Positions 39,826 to 49,170 of a DNA stretch of 64,000 nt are shown here, one piece after another. Within the stretch, counting starts at the first letter, position 1. Each line of letters opens with the position of its first letter. This DNA comes from Acidobacteriota bacterium (GTDB lineage: Bacteria; Acidobacteriota; Vicinamibacteria; Vicinamibacterales; UBA8438), in contig VXRJ01000014.1 in NCBI GenBank assembly GCA_009838525.1, positions 1-64,000 of the forward strand. The letters are read 5' to 3'. The notes under the pieces are model-generated. The model was not told the DNA's origin. It searched no databases and saw only the letters and a list, made by a program, of their open reading frames with translations. The translations under genes were made by a program, and so were the position numbers.

Positions 39826-40944
39826 ATGGCGATCCAGGTCTGGGACTACCGGGCGGAGTACGAAGCGGAGCGGGACGACATCCTGGCCGCCATCGAGCAG
39901 GTGGCGCGCTCAGGAAGGCTGATCCTGGGAGATAGCGTCCGAGGCTTCGAACGTGAACTGGCCGCGTACAGCGGCGCCGCCTACGGGGTCGGCGTGGGCA
40001 GCGGCACCGACGCGCTGGTCCTGGCGCTGCGGGCGCTCGGCATTCAGCCCGGCGACGAAGTGATCACGACGTCCAACACCGCCATCCCGACGGTATCGGC
40101 CATCGTCACGGCGGGAGGAACACCTCGATATGTCGATATCGAGCGCGACACCTACTTGATGGACGTAGCGCAGCTCGACGCCGTCATCACCGAGCGCACG
40201 CGCTGCATCATCCCCGTGCACCTGTTCGGACAGTGCGTGGCGATGGACCGCCTGCGGGAGGTCGCCGATCGCCGCGGGATCGCGGTGCTGGAGGACTGCG
40301 CGCAGGCAACCGGAGCAGACCAGACCGGACGCCGGGCGGGCTCGCTGTCGGAGGTCGCGGCGTTCTCGTTCTATCCCACCAAGGTTCTCGGTGGCTACGG
40401 CGACGGCGGAATGGTGGTTACCTCGGACGAAGCGCTCGCCGCCCGCGTGCGCCGGTTGCGCATGTATGGCACCGACGGGCGCTACTTCGCGGACGAACAC
40501 GGTTACAACTCGCGGCTCGACGAGCTGCACGCGGAGATCCTCCGGCGGAAGCTCCGGCGGCTGGACGCCTACATCGAGCGCCGCCGCGCCCTCGCACGTC
40601 GCTACGACGCGGCGCTCGCGGGCTCCGGCCTCCAATTACCGGTCACGGCATCCCGGAACCACCACGTCTACTATCTCTACGTCGTCCGGCACCCGGCCCG
40701 CGACGCCATCCTCAGCGAGTTGGCCGCACGGGGCATCCTGGTCAACGTCAGTTACCGCTGGCCCATCCACACCATGCCGGCCTACGCGCGCGCCGACTAC
40801 CCGGAGGGCTCCCTGCCCGAAACCGAGCGGGCCGCACGGGAGATCTTCTCCCTGCCGATGTACCCGTCGCTGACGGACGCCGAACAGGATCGCGTCTGCG
40901 AGGCGTTGCTCGGGATTCTAAGAACGATCGGCGAGCCCGCGTAG
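39826..40944 (+). CDS. DegT/DnrJ/EryC1/StrS sugar aminotransferase
   Basis: 372 residues from ATG 39826. PLP-dependent sugar aminotransferase; the PLP lysine is in AFSFYPTKVLGGYGDGG (Lys186), preceded by IPVHLFGQCVAMD and VLEDCAQATGA. Active-site and dimer motifs GVGSGTDALVLALRALGI and NSRLDELHAEIL are intact. With FdtA-type isomerase it would make a 3-amino sugar; with the 2,3-dehydratase, a 2,3-dideoxy-3-amino or a 4-amino-2-deoxy product. Immediately downstream (convergent) is the second Uma2 gene. Confidence 0.92.
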   Translation: MAIQVWDYRAEYEAERDDILAAIEQVARSGRLILGDSVRGFERELAAYSGAAYGVGVGSGTDALVLALRALGIQPGDEVITTSNTAIPTVSAIVTAGGTPRYVDIERDTYLMDVAQLDAVITERTRCIIPVHLFGQCVAMDRLREVADRRGIAVLEDCAQATGADQTGRRAGSLSEVAAFSFYPTKVLGGYGDGGMVVTSDEALAARVRRLRMYGTDGRYFADEHGYNSRLDELHAEILRRKLRRLDAYIERRRALARRYDAALAGSGLQLPVTASRNHHVYYLYVVRHPARDAILSELAARGILVNVSYRWPIHTMPAYARADYPEGSLPETERAAREIFSLPMYPSLTDAEQDRVCEALLGILRTIGEPA

Positions 40945-40980
40945 CGGACGCGGACGAGGTAGGCCGGACTCGTGTGACGG

Positions 40981-41616
40981 CTATTCCGCAGCTTCGTCGA
41001 AGAGCGTCGTCACATCGACCGAGACGCCGTCCAGCAGCACCGAGGTCGCCGTGTCGCCACGGCCGAACTCGCCGTGCTCGGCATATTCACTGCCGTTGAG
41101 CCAGAGCACGGTGACCGTCTGGACGCGAGGATCGATGATCCAGTACTCGGTGATGCCGGCCTCGGCGTAGTCGTCACGCTTGACGACAAGATCGCGCGGC
41201 GGATCGTCGGGACTGACGACTTCGGCCACAAGATCGGCGCCGAGCCAGTAACGGTCCTGGCGACGCGGATCGAACCGGTCGCAAAGCAACAGGATGTCGG
41301 GTTCCCGGAAACTCCCCGGCCGCACGCGCATCCGCAACCCCGACGTTACGACGACCCCGCGACGCCGGGTTTCCTCGAAGTGGGCGTAGAACGTCCGGTA
41401 CAGAAACAGCAGGAGGACCTGGTGCGCGTAGGTAGGCAACGGCATTGGCTCGATGCTGCCGTCGGTGAACTCGATCGGACGGCGCAAGCGATCCGTGAGC
41501 CACAGGTATTCCTCTTCGCTCCACGCCCCCTGGGGCGGCAACGCCTCGCGGAGGAGCTCTTGTAGGGCGTCCTGGGACGCGGTGGATGCCGCCCGCGTCG
41601 GTTTGGTGGAGGCCAC
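40981..41616 (-). CDS. Uma2-family (DUF820) endonuclease, copy 2
   Basis: 211 residues, very similar at DNA and protein level to 29671-30315: YLWLTDRLRRPIEFTDGSIE, RMRVRPGSFREPDILLL, YWLGADLVAEVVSPDDPP, KRDDYAEAGITEYWIIDP, and the same FDEAAE end. Catalytic acidic and Lys residues are kept. Convergent with the aminotransferase gene; a 68-bp gap separates its start from the downstream GT-C stop. Confidence 0.85.
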   Translation of the reverse strand: MASTKPTRAASTASQDALQELLREALPPQGAWSEEEYLWLTDRLRRPIEFTDGSIEPMPLPTYAHQVLLLFLYRTFYAHFEETRRRGVVVTSGLRMRVRPGSFREPDILLLCDRFDPRRQDRYWLGADLVAEVVSPDDPPRDLVVKRDDYAEAGITEYWIIDPRVQTVTVLWLNGSEYAEHGEFGRGDTATSVLLDGVSVDVTTLFDEAAE

Positions 41617-41684
41617 GGTCCCTATTCTGACATGTCTGTTGGGAATAGTCCTTTAGCCTGCAAGCATGGCCGGCTGCGCACCGG

Positions 41685-43226
41685 TCAAGGCGAACCCCTA
41701 GCCAAACCGAGGTACAGCCGGCCCCGGCGGGTCTCCTGCGTCCGGTGCACGCGATAACCCCGGGCTTCCATTGCGGCGATGATTCGAGGTTCGCTGATTC
41801 GGGAGCGATACGCAAGGTACCACGCCCGGCGCGGCCGCGACTCCGCGAGGTAGTGGTTGACTTCGCCTTCGTGCATCCCGGGATACAGGTAGCGTGTCCG
41901 TTCGCGTCCGATCTTGGCCGTCGCAAAGGACAACTGCTCAGTTTCCACAACAGTGACCGGCCACGGACCATAGTAAGCCGCCAGGAAGATCCCGGACGCT
42001 GACAGGATCAACTCATCCTCGGGTTGGACGTGCGCCGCCAAGTAGTCGATCAGGGGAACGTCGTTGACCCGATAGTACTCGACGTGGAGCGGACGCATCA
42101 GTGCGATGCCGACAACTAGCATCGCAGCGGCCAGACGGAACAGTTTGCGCCGCGGCAACCATTCGGTGGCGAGGTGGATGCCGGCTGCGAACAGGCAGAT
42201 CGCCGCCGGAAACGCGAACATGTCGGGGCGGCCGCTCCCCAGCGGGTAGATCTCCAGCGCGCTGGCGGTGAGGAACGCCGCGTATAGGCTGGCGACCACC
42301 AGACCGAAGAAGCGCGTCGCGGGCCGCACCAGCAGCCAAGCGAGGCCAAGCCCGATGAACGGCAAGGGCCACGACACGGTGTCCGGATTCGCCGCCCCGA
42401 CGGTCTCCCAATTCGGCATCCCCATCTCAAGGAGCCGGCGGCCATTATTGGCGAGAAAGCTCCAGGCGTTGCCCAGCGAATCGAGAGGCAGGAAATCGTC
42501 GGGATAGAAATTACGCAACCGCTCGTTGCTCCGGCTGCGCAGCAGCAGGTATCCCGCCAGCACCGCCAGGTTGTAGGCGGCGGCGCTCACGAGAATGGAG
42601 CGCACAGGCCGGCGGCTGCGTAACCAGTCGCGCATGGCGTACGCCGTGCCCAGATTCACGATGGGGAAGCTGGCAAAGACCGAGGTCATCGCGAAGAACG
42701 GCAACACGGCGCCGGTCAGCGCCACCCGACGGAACCGCCGCGGATCGATGCCCTCGCCGTCTCGAGAGAGCCCAGCCGCGGCCAGCAGAAACAGCGCCGT
42801 CACGAGGAACTCGAGGGTGTACTGGCGGACAAAAACGCTGTAGTGCGCCACTAGTGGATTGAGCGCCGTCACCGACGCGGCGACCAGCGCCAGACTGTTG
42901 TCCTGCGTCAACCGGCGTACGACCAGCGCCATGACCGGAATGGCGGCGATACCACAGACGAACGGTAGAAGTTGAAGCGACCACTCCGGATCTCCGAAAA
43001 CCACCAGGCACCAACGCCAAACCAGGAGCAGCCCCGGCGCCACTTGGATGGGCGCCGTCAGCATGTTCCACACGTCATCGCTCCGGATGATTGCCCCGTA
43101 AACGAGATCGTCTACCCACAGCGCCTCGGGGTTCCATCCCGGCACGCGGGCCAGAAAGGCCTGGATGACGACTGCAGCGACAGAAATCGCGACGACAATG
43201 CGCAATCCAGCCTTCTCCGTTAGCAT
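41685..43226 (-). CDS. GT-C-type membrane glycosyltransferase without PA14 domain
   Basis: 513 residues from ATG 43226 (MLTEKAGLRIVVAISVAAVV); an ATG at 43250 would overlap the divergent GT2 start. It is homologous to the membrane part of the PA14-GT-C proteins at 46895 and 49171: GWNPEALWVDDLVYGAIIRSD (acidic pair Asp-Asp), APIQVAPGLLLVWRW, and FGDPEWSLQLLPFVCGIAAIP are shared, but the N-terminal PA14-like region is absent. It ends with a soluble region GMHEGEVNHYLAESRPRRAW. It is transcribed divergently from a GT2 that may supply its lipid-linked donor. Confidence 0.75.
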   Translation of the reverse strand: MLTEKAGLRIVVAISVAAVVIQAFLARVPGWNPEALWVDDLVYGAIIRSDDVWNMLTAPIQVAPGLLLVWRWCLVVFGDPEWSLQLLPFVCGIAAIPVMALVVRRLTQDNSLALVAASVTALNPLVAHYSVFVRQYTLEFLVTALFLLAAAGLSRDGEGIDPRRFRRVALTGAVLPFFAMTSVFASFPIVNLGTAYAMRDWLRSRRPVRSILVSAAAYNLAVLAGYLLLRSRSNERLRNFYPDDFLPLDSLGNAWSFLANNGRRLLEMGMPNWETVGAANPDTVSWPLPFIGLGLAWLLVRPATRFFGLVVASLYAAFLTASALEIYPLGSGRPDMFAFPAAICLFAAGIHLATEWLPRRKLFRLAAAMLVVGIALMRPLHVEYYRVNDVPLIDYLAAHVQPEDELILSASGIFLAAYYGPWPVTVVETEQLSFATAKIGRERTRYLYPGMHEGEVNHYLAESRPRRAWYLAYRSRISEPRIIAAMEARGYRVHRTQETRRGRLYLGLARGSP

Positions 43227-43248
43227 CTTGGCGCACGTCAGGAGCGTC

Positions 43249-44352
43249 ATGCCGGCTGAGTCCTCCAAACTAACGGTCGCACCCGCGAACCGGGTGTCGT
43301 CATCATACCGGTCCGCGCCGGACGACCGGCGACATGCGCTTTCGGTCGTTGTGCCTTGCTTCAACGTCGAGAAGGAAGTAGCCGGCGTGATCCGGGAACT
43401 TCCCTCCTGGGTGGCGTGCATTGTCGCGGTCAACGACGGGAGCACGGACGGGACGGCAACCGTGCTCAACGAGCTGGCGGCGGAGGATGCCAGGCTGAAG
43501 GTGATTCACCGCGATCGGAACGGTGGCGTCGGAGCCGCCATGGTAACCGGGTACGAAGTCGCGCTTGAAAGCGGCGCAGATTTCATCGTGAAGATGGACG
43601 GCGACGGTCAGATGGACAGCAAGGAGCTCCCTCGCCTCCTTCAGCCACTTCTGGACGGTCGCGCGGACTACGCAAAGGGCAACCGTTTCCGCCATGTGAG
43701 TGATCTCCAACGCATGCCCCGGGTGAAGCTGTTCGGAAACATCCTGCTGACCTTCATCACCAAGCTCGTGTCCGGCTATTGGCAGATCTTCGACGTGCAG
43801 AACGGCTACACCGCAATCTCGCGGGAGGCGCTTCAAGCGCTGCCCCTGGACCAGATCGAGCGCGGCTACTCGTTCGAGAATTCAGTTCTGGCGCTGCTCA
43901 ATCTGGAGAACAGGCCGGTTGCAGACATCCCAATGCCGGCAGTGTACGGGAATGAGCGCTCCAGCATGCGGGTGAGCCGCGTCGTTCTCGGCTTCCCGCC
44001 GCGGCTCGCGCGCATGCTTTTCCGACGGCTGGTATACAAGTACGTCGTCTACGACACCTCGCCGGTGGCACTGTACCTCGGCCTCGGCACGCTCCTGGGC
44101 GGGTTCGGCACGGTCTTCGGTGCATACGAATGGCGGCTGTCGATTCAGACCGGCATCCCCGCCACCGCCGGAACCGTGGTTGCGGCACTGCTGCCCTTTC
44201 TGATGGGCTTCCTGCTCCTGCTGCAGGCAGTTGGCCTGGACATCGCACAATCGCCACACCTGCGCGACCCACGAGAGACGCTCGACGTCGAGGAGGTGCC
44301 GAGTCGTTTCGTTGGCGATGCAGCCCAAGTCGGCGATCCGGAGGGTCGTTGA
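43249..44352 (+). CDS. GT2 polyprenyl-phosphate glycosyltransferase
   Basis: 367 residues from ATG 43249. GT-A fold with SVVVPCFNVEKEVAGVIREL, VNDGSTDGTATVL and the metal motif KMDGDGQMDSKELPRLLQP, followed by two C-terminal membrane helices, the build of dolichyl/undecaprenyl-phosphate sugar transferases (DPM1/ArnC/GtrB-like). Such enzymes load a lipid-phosphate carrier that GT-C enzymes then use, so it likely feeds the GT-C proteins beside it. Its ATG shares the palindrome CATG with an alternative ATG of the divergent GT-C gene. Stop is 48 bp before the convergent stop of the next gene. Confidence 0.85.
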   Translation: MPAESSKLTVAPANRVSSSYRSAPDDRRHALSVVVPCFNVEKEVAGVIRELPSWVACIVAVNDGSTDGTATVLNELAAEDARLKVIHRDRNGGVGAAMVTGYEVALESGADFIVKMDGDGQMDSKELPRLLQPLLDGRADYAKGNRFRHVSDLQRMPRVKLFGNILLTFITKLVSGYWQIFDVQNGYTAISREALQALPLDQIERGYSFENSVLALLNLENRPVADIPMPAVYGNERSSMRVSRVVLGFPPRLARMLFRRLVYKYVVYDTSPVALYLGLGTLLGGFGTVFGAYEWRLSIQTGIPATAGTVVAALLPFLMGFLLLLQAVGLDIAQSPHLRDPRETLDVEEVPSRFVGDAAQVGDPEGR

Positions 44353-44400
44353 TGCTGGGATTCCGAGAAACGAAGGGCGTGCCGTCCCACAATCACACCG

Positions 44401-46884
44401 TCAACAGGCCGTGAAGCGGAAGACGACGCTGTCGGGCAGATCAGCCACCCGCGTGAAGTTCGCGGCCGGCGTTCCCGGTTCCGCGGGGACACCAGCCAGC
44501 AGGTCAAGCGCGAAACGACCCCATCTGCGCGGCAGTTTGCTGAGGAGCAGGTAGAGGTTGTCGTAGCGCCCACAGCGCGCGATAAGGACAGAATTGATCG
44601 TCGTGCCGGTGACTTCCGGGAAATACGGCTGAAGCGAGAAAGACACGGTAGCCGGCACCTGTTCCCGGAAGAAATACGGGAGATCCATGGTGTCCGCGCC
44701 GACGACGAGATCGCGCGGCGTGACATTGCGACTGACCCAGAGCCGGCGTGGCGAACTCGCAATCCGGCGGGCGTAGTCAGATCGATCGCCGTTCTTCGGC
44801 AGGACGCGCGCCGTCATGTTCCGTCCGATGACGAACTGGGCGGGTGACACGTACAGACGTTGGGCCGTCGCGTTGTCACCTTGTACGATCGCGTCACCGG
44901 CGGTGGCCAGCATGAGCGTCGCCGCGAATACGACTACTCCAACCGCCAGCCGCAGGCGTTCGGGACAAAGGCGCCAGACGAACAGTGCGCTGACGATAGC
45001 CGTGACCGCCGCCAACGGCGCCAGCATGCGATTGTCGAACTGGTCGGTCAGCACCACGAGCCGAGCCACGAAGAGGAAGGTCGACCATCCGGCTATCCAG
45101 GCGATGACGAGAACGTACCCGTAACGCGCCCGCTCCGGCACAATCGGTCGGCCGTCGCCAACGGACCGCAGCCAGGCGCACGCGCCGAGGAAAGCGGGCG
45201 TGGCGAGTGCCCACCCGATGCTCTCGCGGAAGTCGGCAACCAATTCTCCGGAAGTGATGTCCGGAAACCAGCCGGCCGCAGCCGTCGTCTGGGGCGGATA
45301 GACGAGCCCTTCACCCAGGAACGGACCAGCCAACGCTACGCACGCGCCCGCCGCGAACAGGACCAGGCGGCGTACGCGGGAGCCGTTGCCGAGCAGGCAG
45401 GCCAATCCACCCAGGGCCAATATGGGGAGGAAACCGCTTCGCACGAACAGCGCGGCGCCCACCACCATTCCACCGGCAACCGCTCGCCGGGGCGTAGCGC
45501 CTCGCGCGAACAGCGCTAGCAGCGCTAGCAGCAAGGCAATGACCACGGGTTCGGTCCACGTTCGAAGGAAGATCCAGCGGAGCTGATGAGCCAAGAACGC
45601 CGCAGCCAGCAGGCCCGCGGCTGGGCCCGCAAGGCGGGCAGCGAACAGGAACGTGAACGCAACCGCAACGCCATAGGCGCCGGGGCCGATCAGGAATGCC
45701 GCGTCGGCATGTTCCAGTCCCGTCAGTTGCGCCGCCGCCGCAATCAGGACCGAGTACCCGGGGTTGTGGCTGGCACGGGTCTTGCCCGAGAAGTCTGGCG
45801 AGAAGTCTTGCCCCCAGTATGTCGGCTGATTGAAACCTGCCGCGCTCTGCACCAGACCGTCGCCGGCAGAGAGATTGCGGGCGACATCGATGTAGTTCAT
45901 GGAGTCGGCGGTGAGCCGACGGTCGAATGTAAGCGAGCGCCAGGCGAAAACGCCTACGTGGCCTGCAAAGAGCAGTGCGAGCAGGACGGCGACGATGATC
46001 CCGGCTCGCGATCCTGGCCAGCCCGAACCAATCCGGCCGCCGTCACTCTCGCGGGTCGCCGGAACGTCCTCTTTCAGGGAGGAGCCGAATCTGGCCGACG
46101 CGGACAGACCGAGGGGACCCGCGATAGCCACCTGGAACACTCTTGCCGACAGGTCGAACGCCCTCACCCAGTGACGACGGCCATAGGTCGAGTGCGGGCC
46201 GACACGCATCCAGGCCAGCGTTCCCAACCATGCAAGCGTGATGCCCAGGAAGGCCATCCAGACCGTAACGACGACGCGTTCTAGCCACGCCATCCCGTAC
46301 GCCAACCGGAGGTCATCGGCGTCTGGCAGTGAGTGAAACAATCGGTAGGCCGGCAGGGGGCTTGGGCGCCCGCCGGGCGGAGACCACTCCAGTCGCAGGT
46401 TGAACGCGCCGCCGTGCTGCTCGAAGTCCACTCGGAGTTCGTGGACGCCGGCCTCAAGTCGTACCGTCCGAACCAGCGCGTGCATGTCCGCCGGCGGTGT
46501 CCGGCGAATCACCAGTTCGCCGTCAAGCCAAACGTCGAGGCGGTCGTCGCCGGCGGCGTGCAACTCGACCGCGCCTGCATCGGGCACGTACCAATAGCCG
46601 GTCCAGCGCGCACTGAAGAACCGCCTGGGCAGATCGGGATCGTCATCGAGGAAGTCGAGGGTGATGCTCGGATCGACGCCGTCAAGGAGTGGCGTTCCGC
46701 TGAACCCAACCTCTGGGAACACCTGCAGGCGCAGGCCCGTCCGCTCTGTCGCCGCGGGTCCAGCGACAGACAGCACTGCGGTCAGCGTGACGGCTGCCCC
46801 CAGGAAGGCGACCGCCAGAGCACCGAGCCTTTGCCGCCCGAGCCGGGGAAGACGAAGTCCTGCCGCCACGGATTCCTGGATCAA
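44401..46884 (-). CDS. PA14-like domain / GT-C membrane protein (copy 1)
   Basis: 827 residues from TTG 46884 (MIQESVAAGLRL); GTG 46869 is an alternative. An N-terminal helix anchors a PA14-like beta domain (~85-170: RRFFSARWTGYWYVPDAGAV, ELHAAGDDRLDVWLDGELV, FEQHGGAFNLRLEWSPPGG). Then come polytopic helices; the GT-C-type loop is RRLTADSMNYIDVARNLSAG. A stop-proximal soluble region ends VVFRFTAC. It is the most divergent of the three PA14-GT-C proteins and its membrane part is not of the NPEALW type. It is the last of three tandem minus-strand genes, 10 bp after the previous stop. Confidence 0.75.
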   Translation of the reverse strand: MIQESVAAGLRLPRLGRQRLGALAVAFLGAAVTLTAVLSVAGPAATERTGLRLQVFPEVGFSGTPLLDGVDPSITLDFLDDDPDLPRRFFSARWTGYWYVPDAGAVELHAAGDDRLDVWLDGELVIRRTPPADMHALVRTVRLEAGVHELRVDFEQHGGAFNLRLEWSPPGGRPSPLPAYRLFHSLPDADDLRLAYGMAWLERVVVTVWMAFLGITLAWLGTLAWMRVGPHSTYGRRHWVRAFDLSARVFQVAIAGPLGLSASARFGSSLKEDVPATRESDGGRIGSGWPGSRAGIIVAVLLALLFAGHVGVFAWRSLTFDRRLTADSMNYIDVARNLSAGDGLVQSAAGFNQPTYWGQDFSPDFSGKTRASHNPGYSVLIAAAAQLTGLEHADAAFLIGPGAYGVAVAFTFLFAARLAGPAAGLLAAAFLAHQLRWIFLRTWTEPVVIALLLALLALFARGATPRRAVAGGMVVGAALFVRSGFLPILALGGLACLLGNGSRVRRLVLFAAGACVALAGPFLGEGLVYPPQTTAAAGWFPDITSGELVADFRESIGWALATPAFLGACAWLRSVGDGRPIVPERARYGYVLVIAWIAGWSTFLFVARLVVLTDQFDNRMLAPLAAVTAIVSALFVWRLCPERLRLAVGVVVFAATLMLATAGDAIVQGDNATAQRLYVSPAQFVIGRNMTARVLPKNGDRSDYARRIASSPRRLWVSRNVTPRDLVVGADTMDLPYFFREQVPATVSFSLQPYFPEVTGTTINSVLIARCGRYDNLYLLLSKLPRRWGRFALDLLAGVPAEPGTPAANFTRVADLPDSVVFRFTAC

Positions 46885-46894
46885 ATCAAACTTG

Positions 46895-49135
46895 TCAGTG
46901 GTGTTCGGCGAGGTATAGCGCGCCGCGTTGCGTCTCCACGACGCGACGTACGGAGTAACCCTGCCTTTCGATCGCCTCGACTATCTGCTCAGTCGTCGGG
47001 GTACGGAAGGCCACATACCAGACACGATCCGGTCGGTACTCGTCCACAAACCGTTCTGCCGACGGCGCCTCCGATGTTTCCGGCGGGAACAGGTAGTGCG
47101 TCCGGTCGCGCCCAATGGTCGCCATCGTGCCGTGACTGTACCTTTCGGTGGCCGTGATTGTGACTGGCCAGTCCCCGTAGAAGGCAACTAGGAAGGCGCC
47201 GGATGGCGAGAGAATCAACCCATCTTCCGGCTGGAGGTTGGCCGAAAGACGGTCCACGAGGTGCACGTCGTCGAGGTTGAAGTAGACCACCTGCAACGGG
47301 CGGGCCAGGGCGATCGCCATCACGACAATCGCCGCCGCCATCCGGAGGAACCTGCGTGCCGGCAACGCGCTTGTGGCGCACTGCACACCGATGGCGGCCA
47401 GGCAGATAGAGAGCGGGAACGCGAAGATGTCCGCTCGCCCCGTTCCCATCGGGTACACCTGCAACGCGCTCGCGGCGAGGAAGGCAGCGTAGAAACCCAG
47501 AACGACGAGCCCGAAGAACCGGGTGGAGCGTTGCGCGAACAGCCAAATGAGCCCGAGCGCCAGGAACGGCAGGGGCCAGGAAACCGTCTCCGGATTCGTG
47601 AGAGGGCCCTCACCCCAACTGGGCAGCCCCAGTTCCAGCAGATAGCGTCCGTTGCGCGCAAGGAAGTCCCAGGCCGCATCGGCGGATGCCAGCGGTATGA
47701 ATCCGAACGCGAAGTCCTCGCGCACGAGCGGGTTGGAGCGGGCACTCAGGAACGCGTAAGCGGCCAGCACGGCGGCGTTGTAGGCAGCGGCGCTCAACAG
47801 GATTCTGATCGCCCGCCTCCGGTCGCGCCGCCACCCGCGCATCGCGAGGGCCGCGCCGAGATTCACCGCGGGAAAGCTGACAAAGACGGACGGGACCGAA
47901 AAAAAGGCGGCGAGTCCGCCTCCGACAGCTAACCATTCGAAACGCGGTGAGTCAACGTCTCCGTTGCGGATCAACAGTGCAGCGGCAATCAGAAAGAGCG
48001 CCGTCACCAAGAAGTCGAATGGATACTGGTGGACGAATACCGTGTAGTGCGCCAGCAGGGGGTTGAGCGCCGTCAGCGCGGCAGCGAGAACCGCCAGCCC
48101 CGTGTCGCGAGTCAGCGACCAGACCAACAGCGCCATCGCAGGAATGGCAGCGACGCCGCAGACGAACGGCAGCAGTTGAAGCGACCATTCCGGATCCGGA
48201 AACAGCGCGTACAGCCCCCGCCAAATAAGTAAGGGGCCGGGGGCAACGTGGATAGGAGCGCTAATCATGCTCCACACGTCCTGACTCCGAATGATCGCGC
48301 CGTAGACCAGATCGTCGGACCACAAGGACTCGGGATTCCAGCCTGCGAGTCGCGCTCTGACGGTCTGGACGACGACGGCGCCGACCGCCGCCGCCAGCCC
48401 GGCGCGCTCCGCCACCCTCCAATGCCACGCATACGGGGATGCCGGCCCGTACCGGTCGCGCACCCTCCACGCCCAGCGCATTGCGGCACCGGTCGCCAAC
48501 AGCAGCGGCGTCACCCAGAAGAAGGCGGCAGCCCGGCTGAACCACGCGGCCCGCTCGGCCAGCCGGACGTCCTCCATCGACGGGCGCTCAAGGAATAGGC
48601 GATGCCCGGCGAGCGGTCGCCTCAATCCGGACGGCGGCGACCAGCGGACATCGGCGACGTAGCTGCCCGCTTCCTGTTGGTACTCCACGAGCAGCTCGTG
48701 CGCACCCTCGCCGAGGCTGACCGTCTCGGCCGCCTGACGCATGTCGTTCGGCGGGTAGCGCTGCAGCACCAGCTCGCCATCAATGTAGACGTTCAGCCAG
48801 TCGTCACCCGCCCCGTGGATCTGCAGCGGCCCGCTCTCCGGCACATACCAGTAGCCGCGCCAGCGGACGCTAAAGTAGCGGCGCAGGCGCTCGTCCTCGG
48901 CCAGGAAGTCGAGCGAGATGTTCTCGCTCACCTCGTCGCGAAAGGGCGCCCCCTCGAAGCCGTTTCCCAAGAACAGTTCCCGGCGCAGCCCGGTCCGCTC
49001 CGCCGCTTGCGGTCCGATTACCAGCCACGCCGTTGTGCAAGCCAAGGCGATCGTCCCGTAGGCGCCGATGCTCCACCGGAACCAGAGGCTGCGCCTCCGG
49101 GCTCGATAGGCAGCCCGAAGTTTCTCCAGTAGCAT
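46895..49135 (-). CDS. PA14-like domain / GT-C membrane protein (copy 2)
   Basis: 746 residues from ATG 49135 (MLLEKLRAAYRARRR). N-terminal helix, PA14-like domain ~85-165 (RRYFSVRWRGYWYVPESGPL, DDWLNVYIDGELVLQRYPP, EYQQEAGSYVADVRWSPPSG), then about a dozen helices with ARLAGWNPESLWSDDLVYG (GT-C acidic pair) and SAPIHVAPGPLLIWRGLYAL. Soluble C-terminal part (EAIERQGYSVRRVVETQRGA) resembles that of the PA14-less copy at 41685. 35 bp downstream of copy 3. Confidence 0.75.
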   Translation of the reverse strand: MLLEKLRAAYRARRRSLWFRWSIGAYGTIALACTTAWLVIGPQAAERTGLRRELFLGNGFEGAPFRDEVSENISLDFLAEDERLRRYFSVRWRGYWYVPESGPLQIHGAGDDWLNVYIDGELVLQRYPPNDMRQAAETVSLGEGAHELLVEYQQEAGSYVADVRWSPPSGLRRPLAGHRLFLERPSMEDVRLAERAAWFSRAAAFFWVTPLLLATGAAMRWAWRVRDRYGPASPYAWHWRVAERAGLAAAVGAVVVQTVRARLAGWNPESLWSDDLVYGAIIRSQDVWSMISAPIHVAPGPLLIWRGLYALFPDPEWSLQLLPFVCGVAAIPAMALLVWSLTRDTGLAVLAAALTALNPLLAHYTVFVHQYPFDFLVTALFLIAAALLIRNGDVDSPRFEWLAVGGGLAAFFSVPSVFVSFPAVNLGAALAMRGWRRDRRRAIRILLSAAAYNAAVLAAYAFLSARSNPLVREDFAFGFIPLASADAAWDFLARNGRYLLELGLPSWGEGPLTNPETVSWPLPFLALGLIWLFAQRSTRFFGLVVLGFYAAFLAASALQVYPMGTGRADIFAFPLSICLAAIGVQCATSALPARRFLRMAAAIVVMAIALARPLQVVYFNLDDVHLVDRLSANLQPEDGLILSPSGAFLVAFYGDWPVTITATERYSHGTMATIGRDRTHYLFPPETSEAPSAERFVDEYRPDRVWYVAFRTPTTEQIVEAIERQGYSVRRVVETQRGALYLAEHH

Positions 49136-49170
49136 TTTGTTGCGCGTCGGCGGAACCCCGCCGGGCAATC

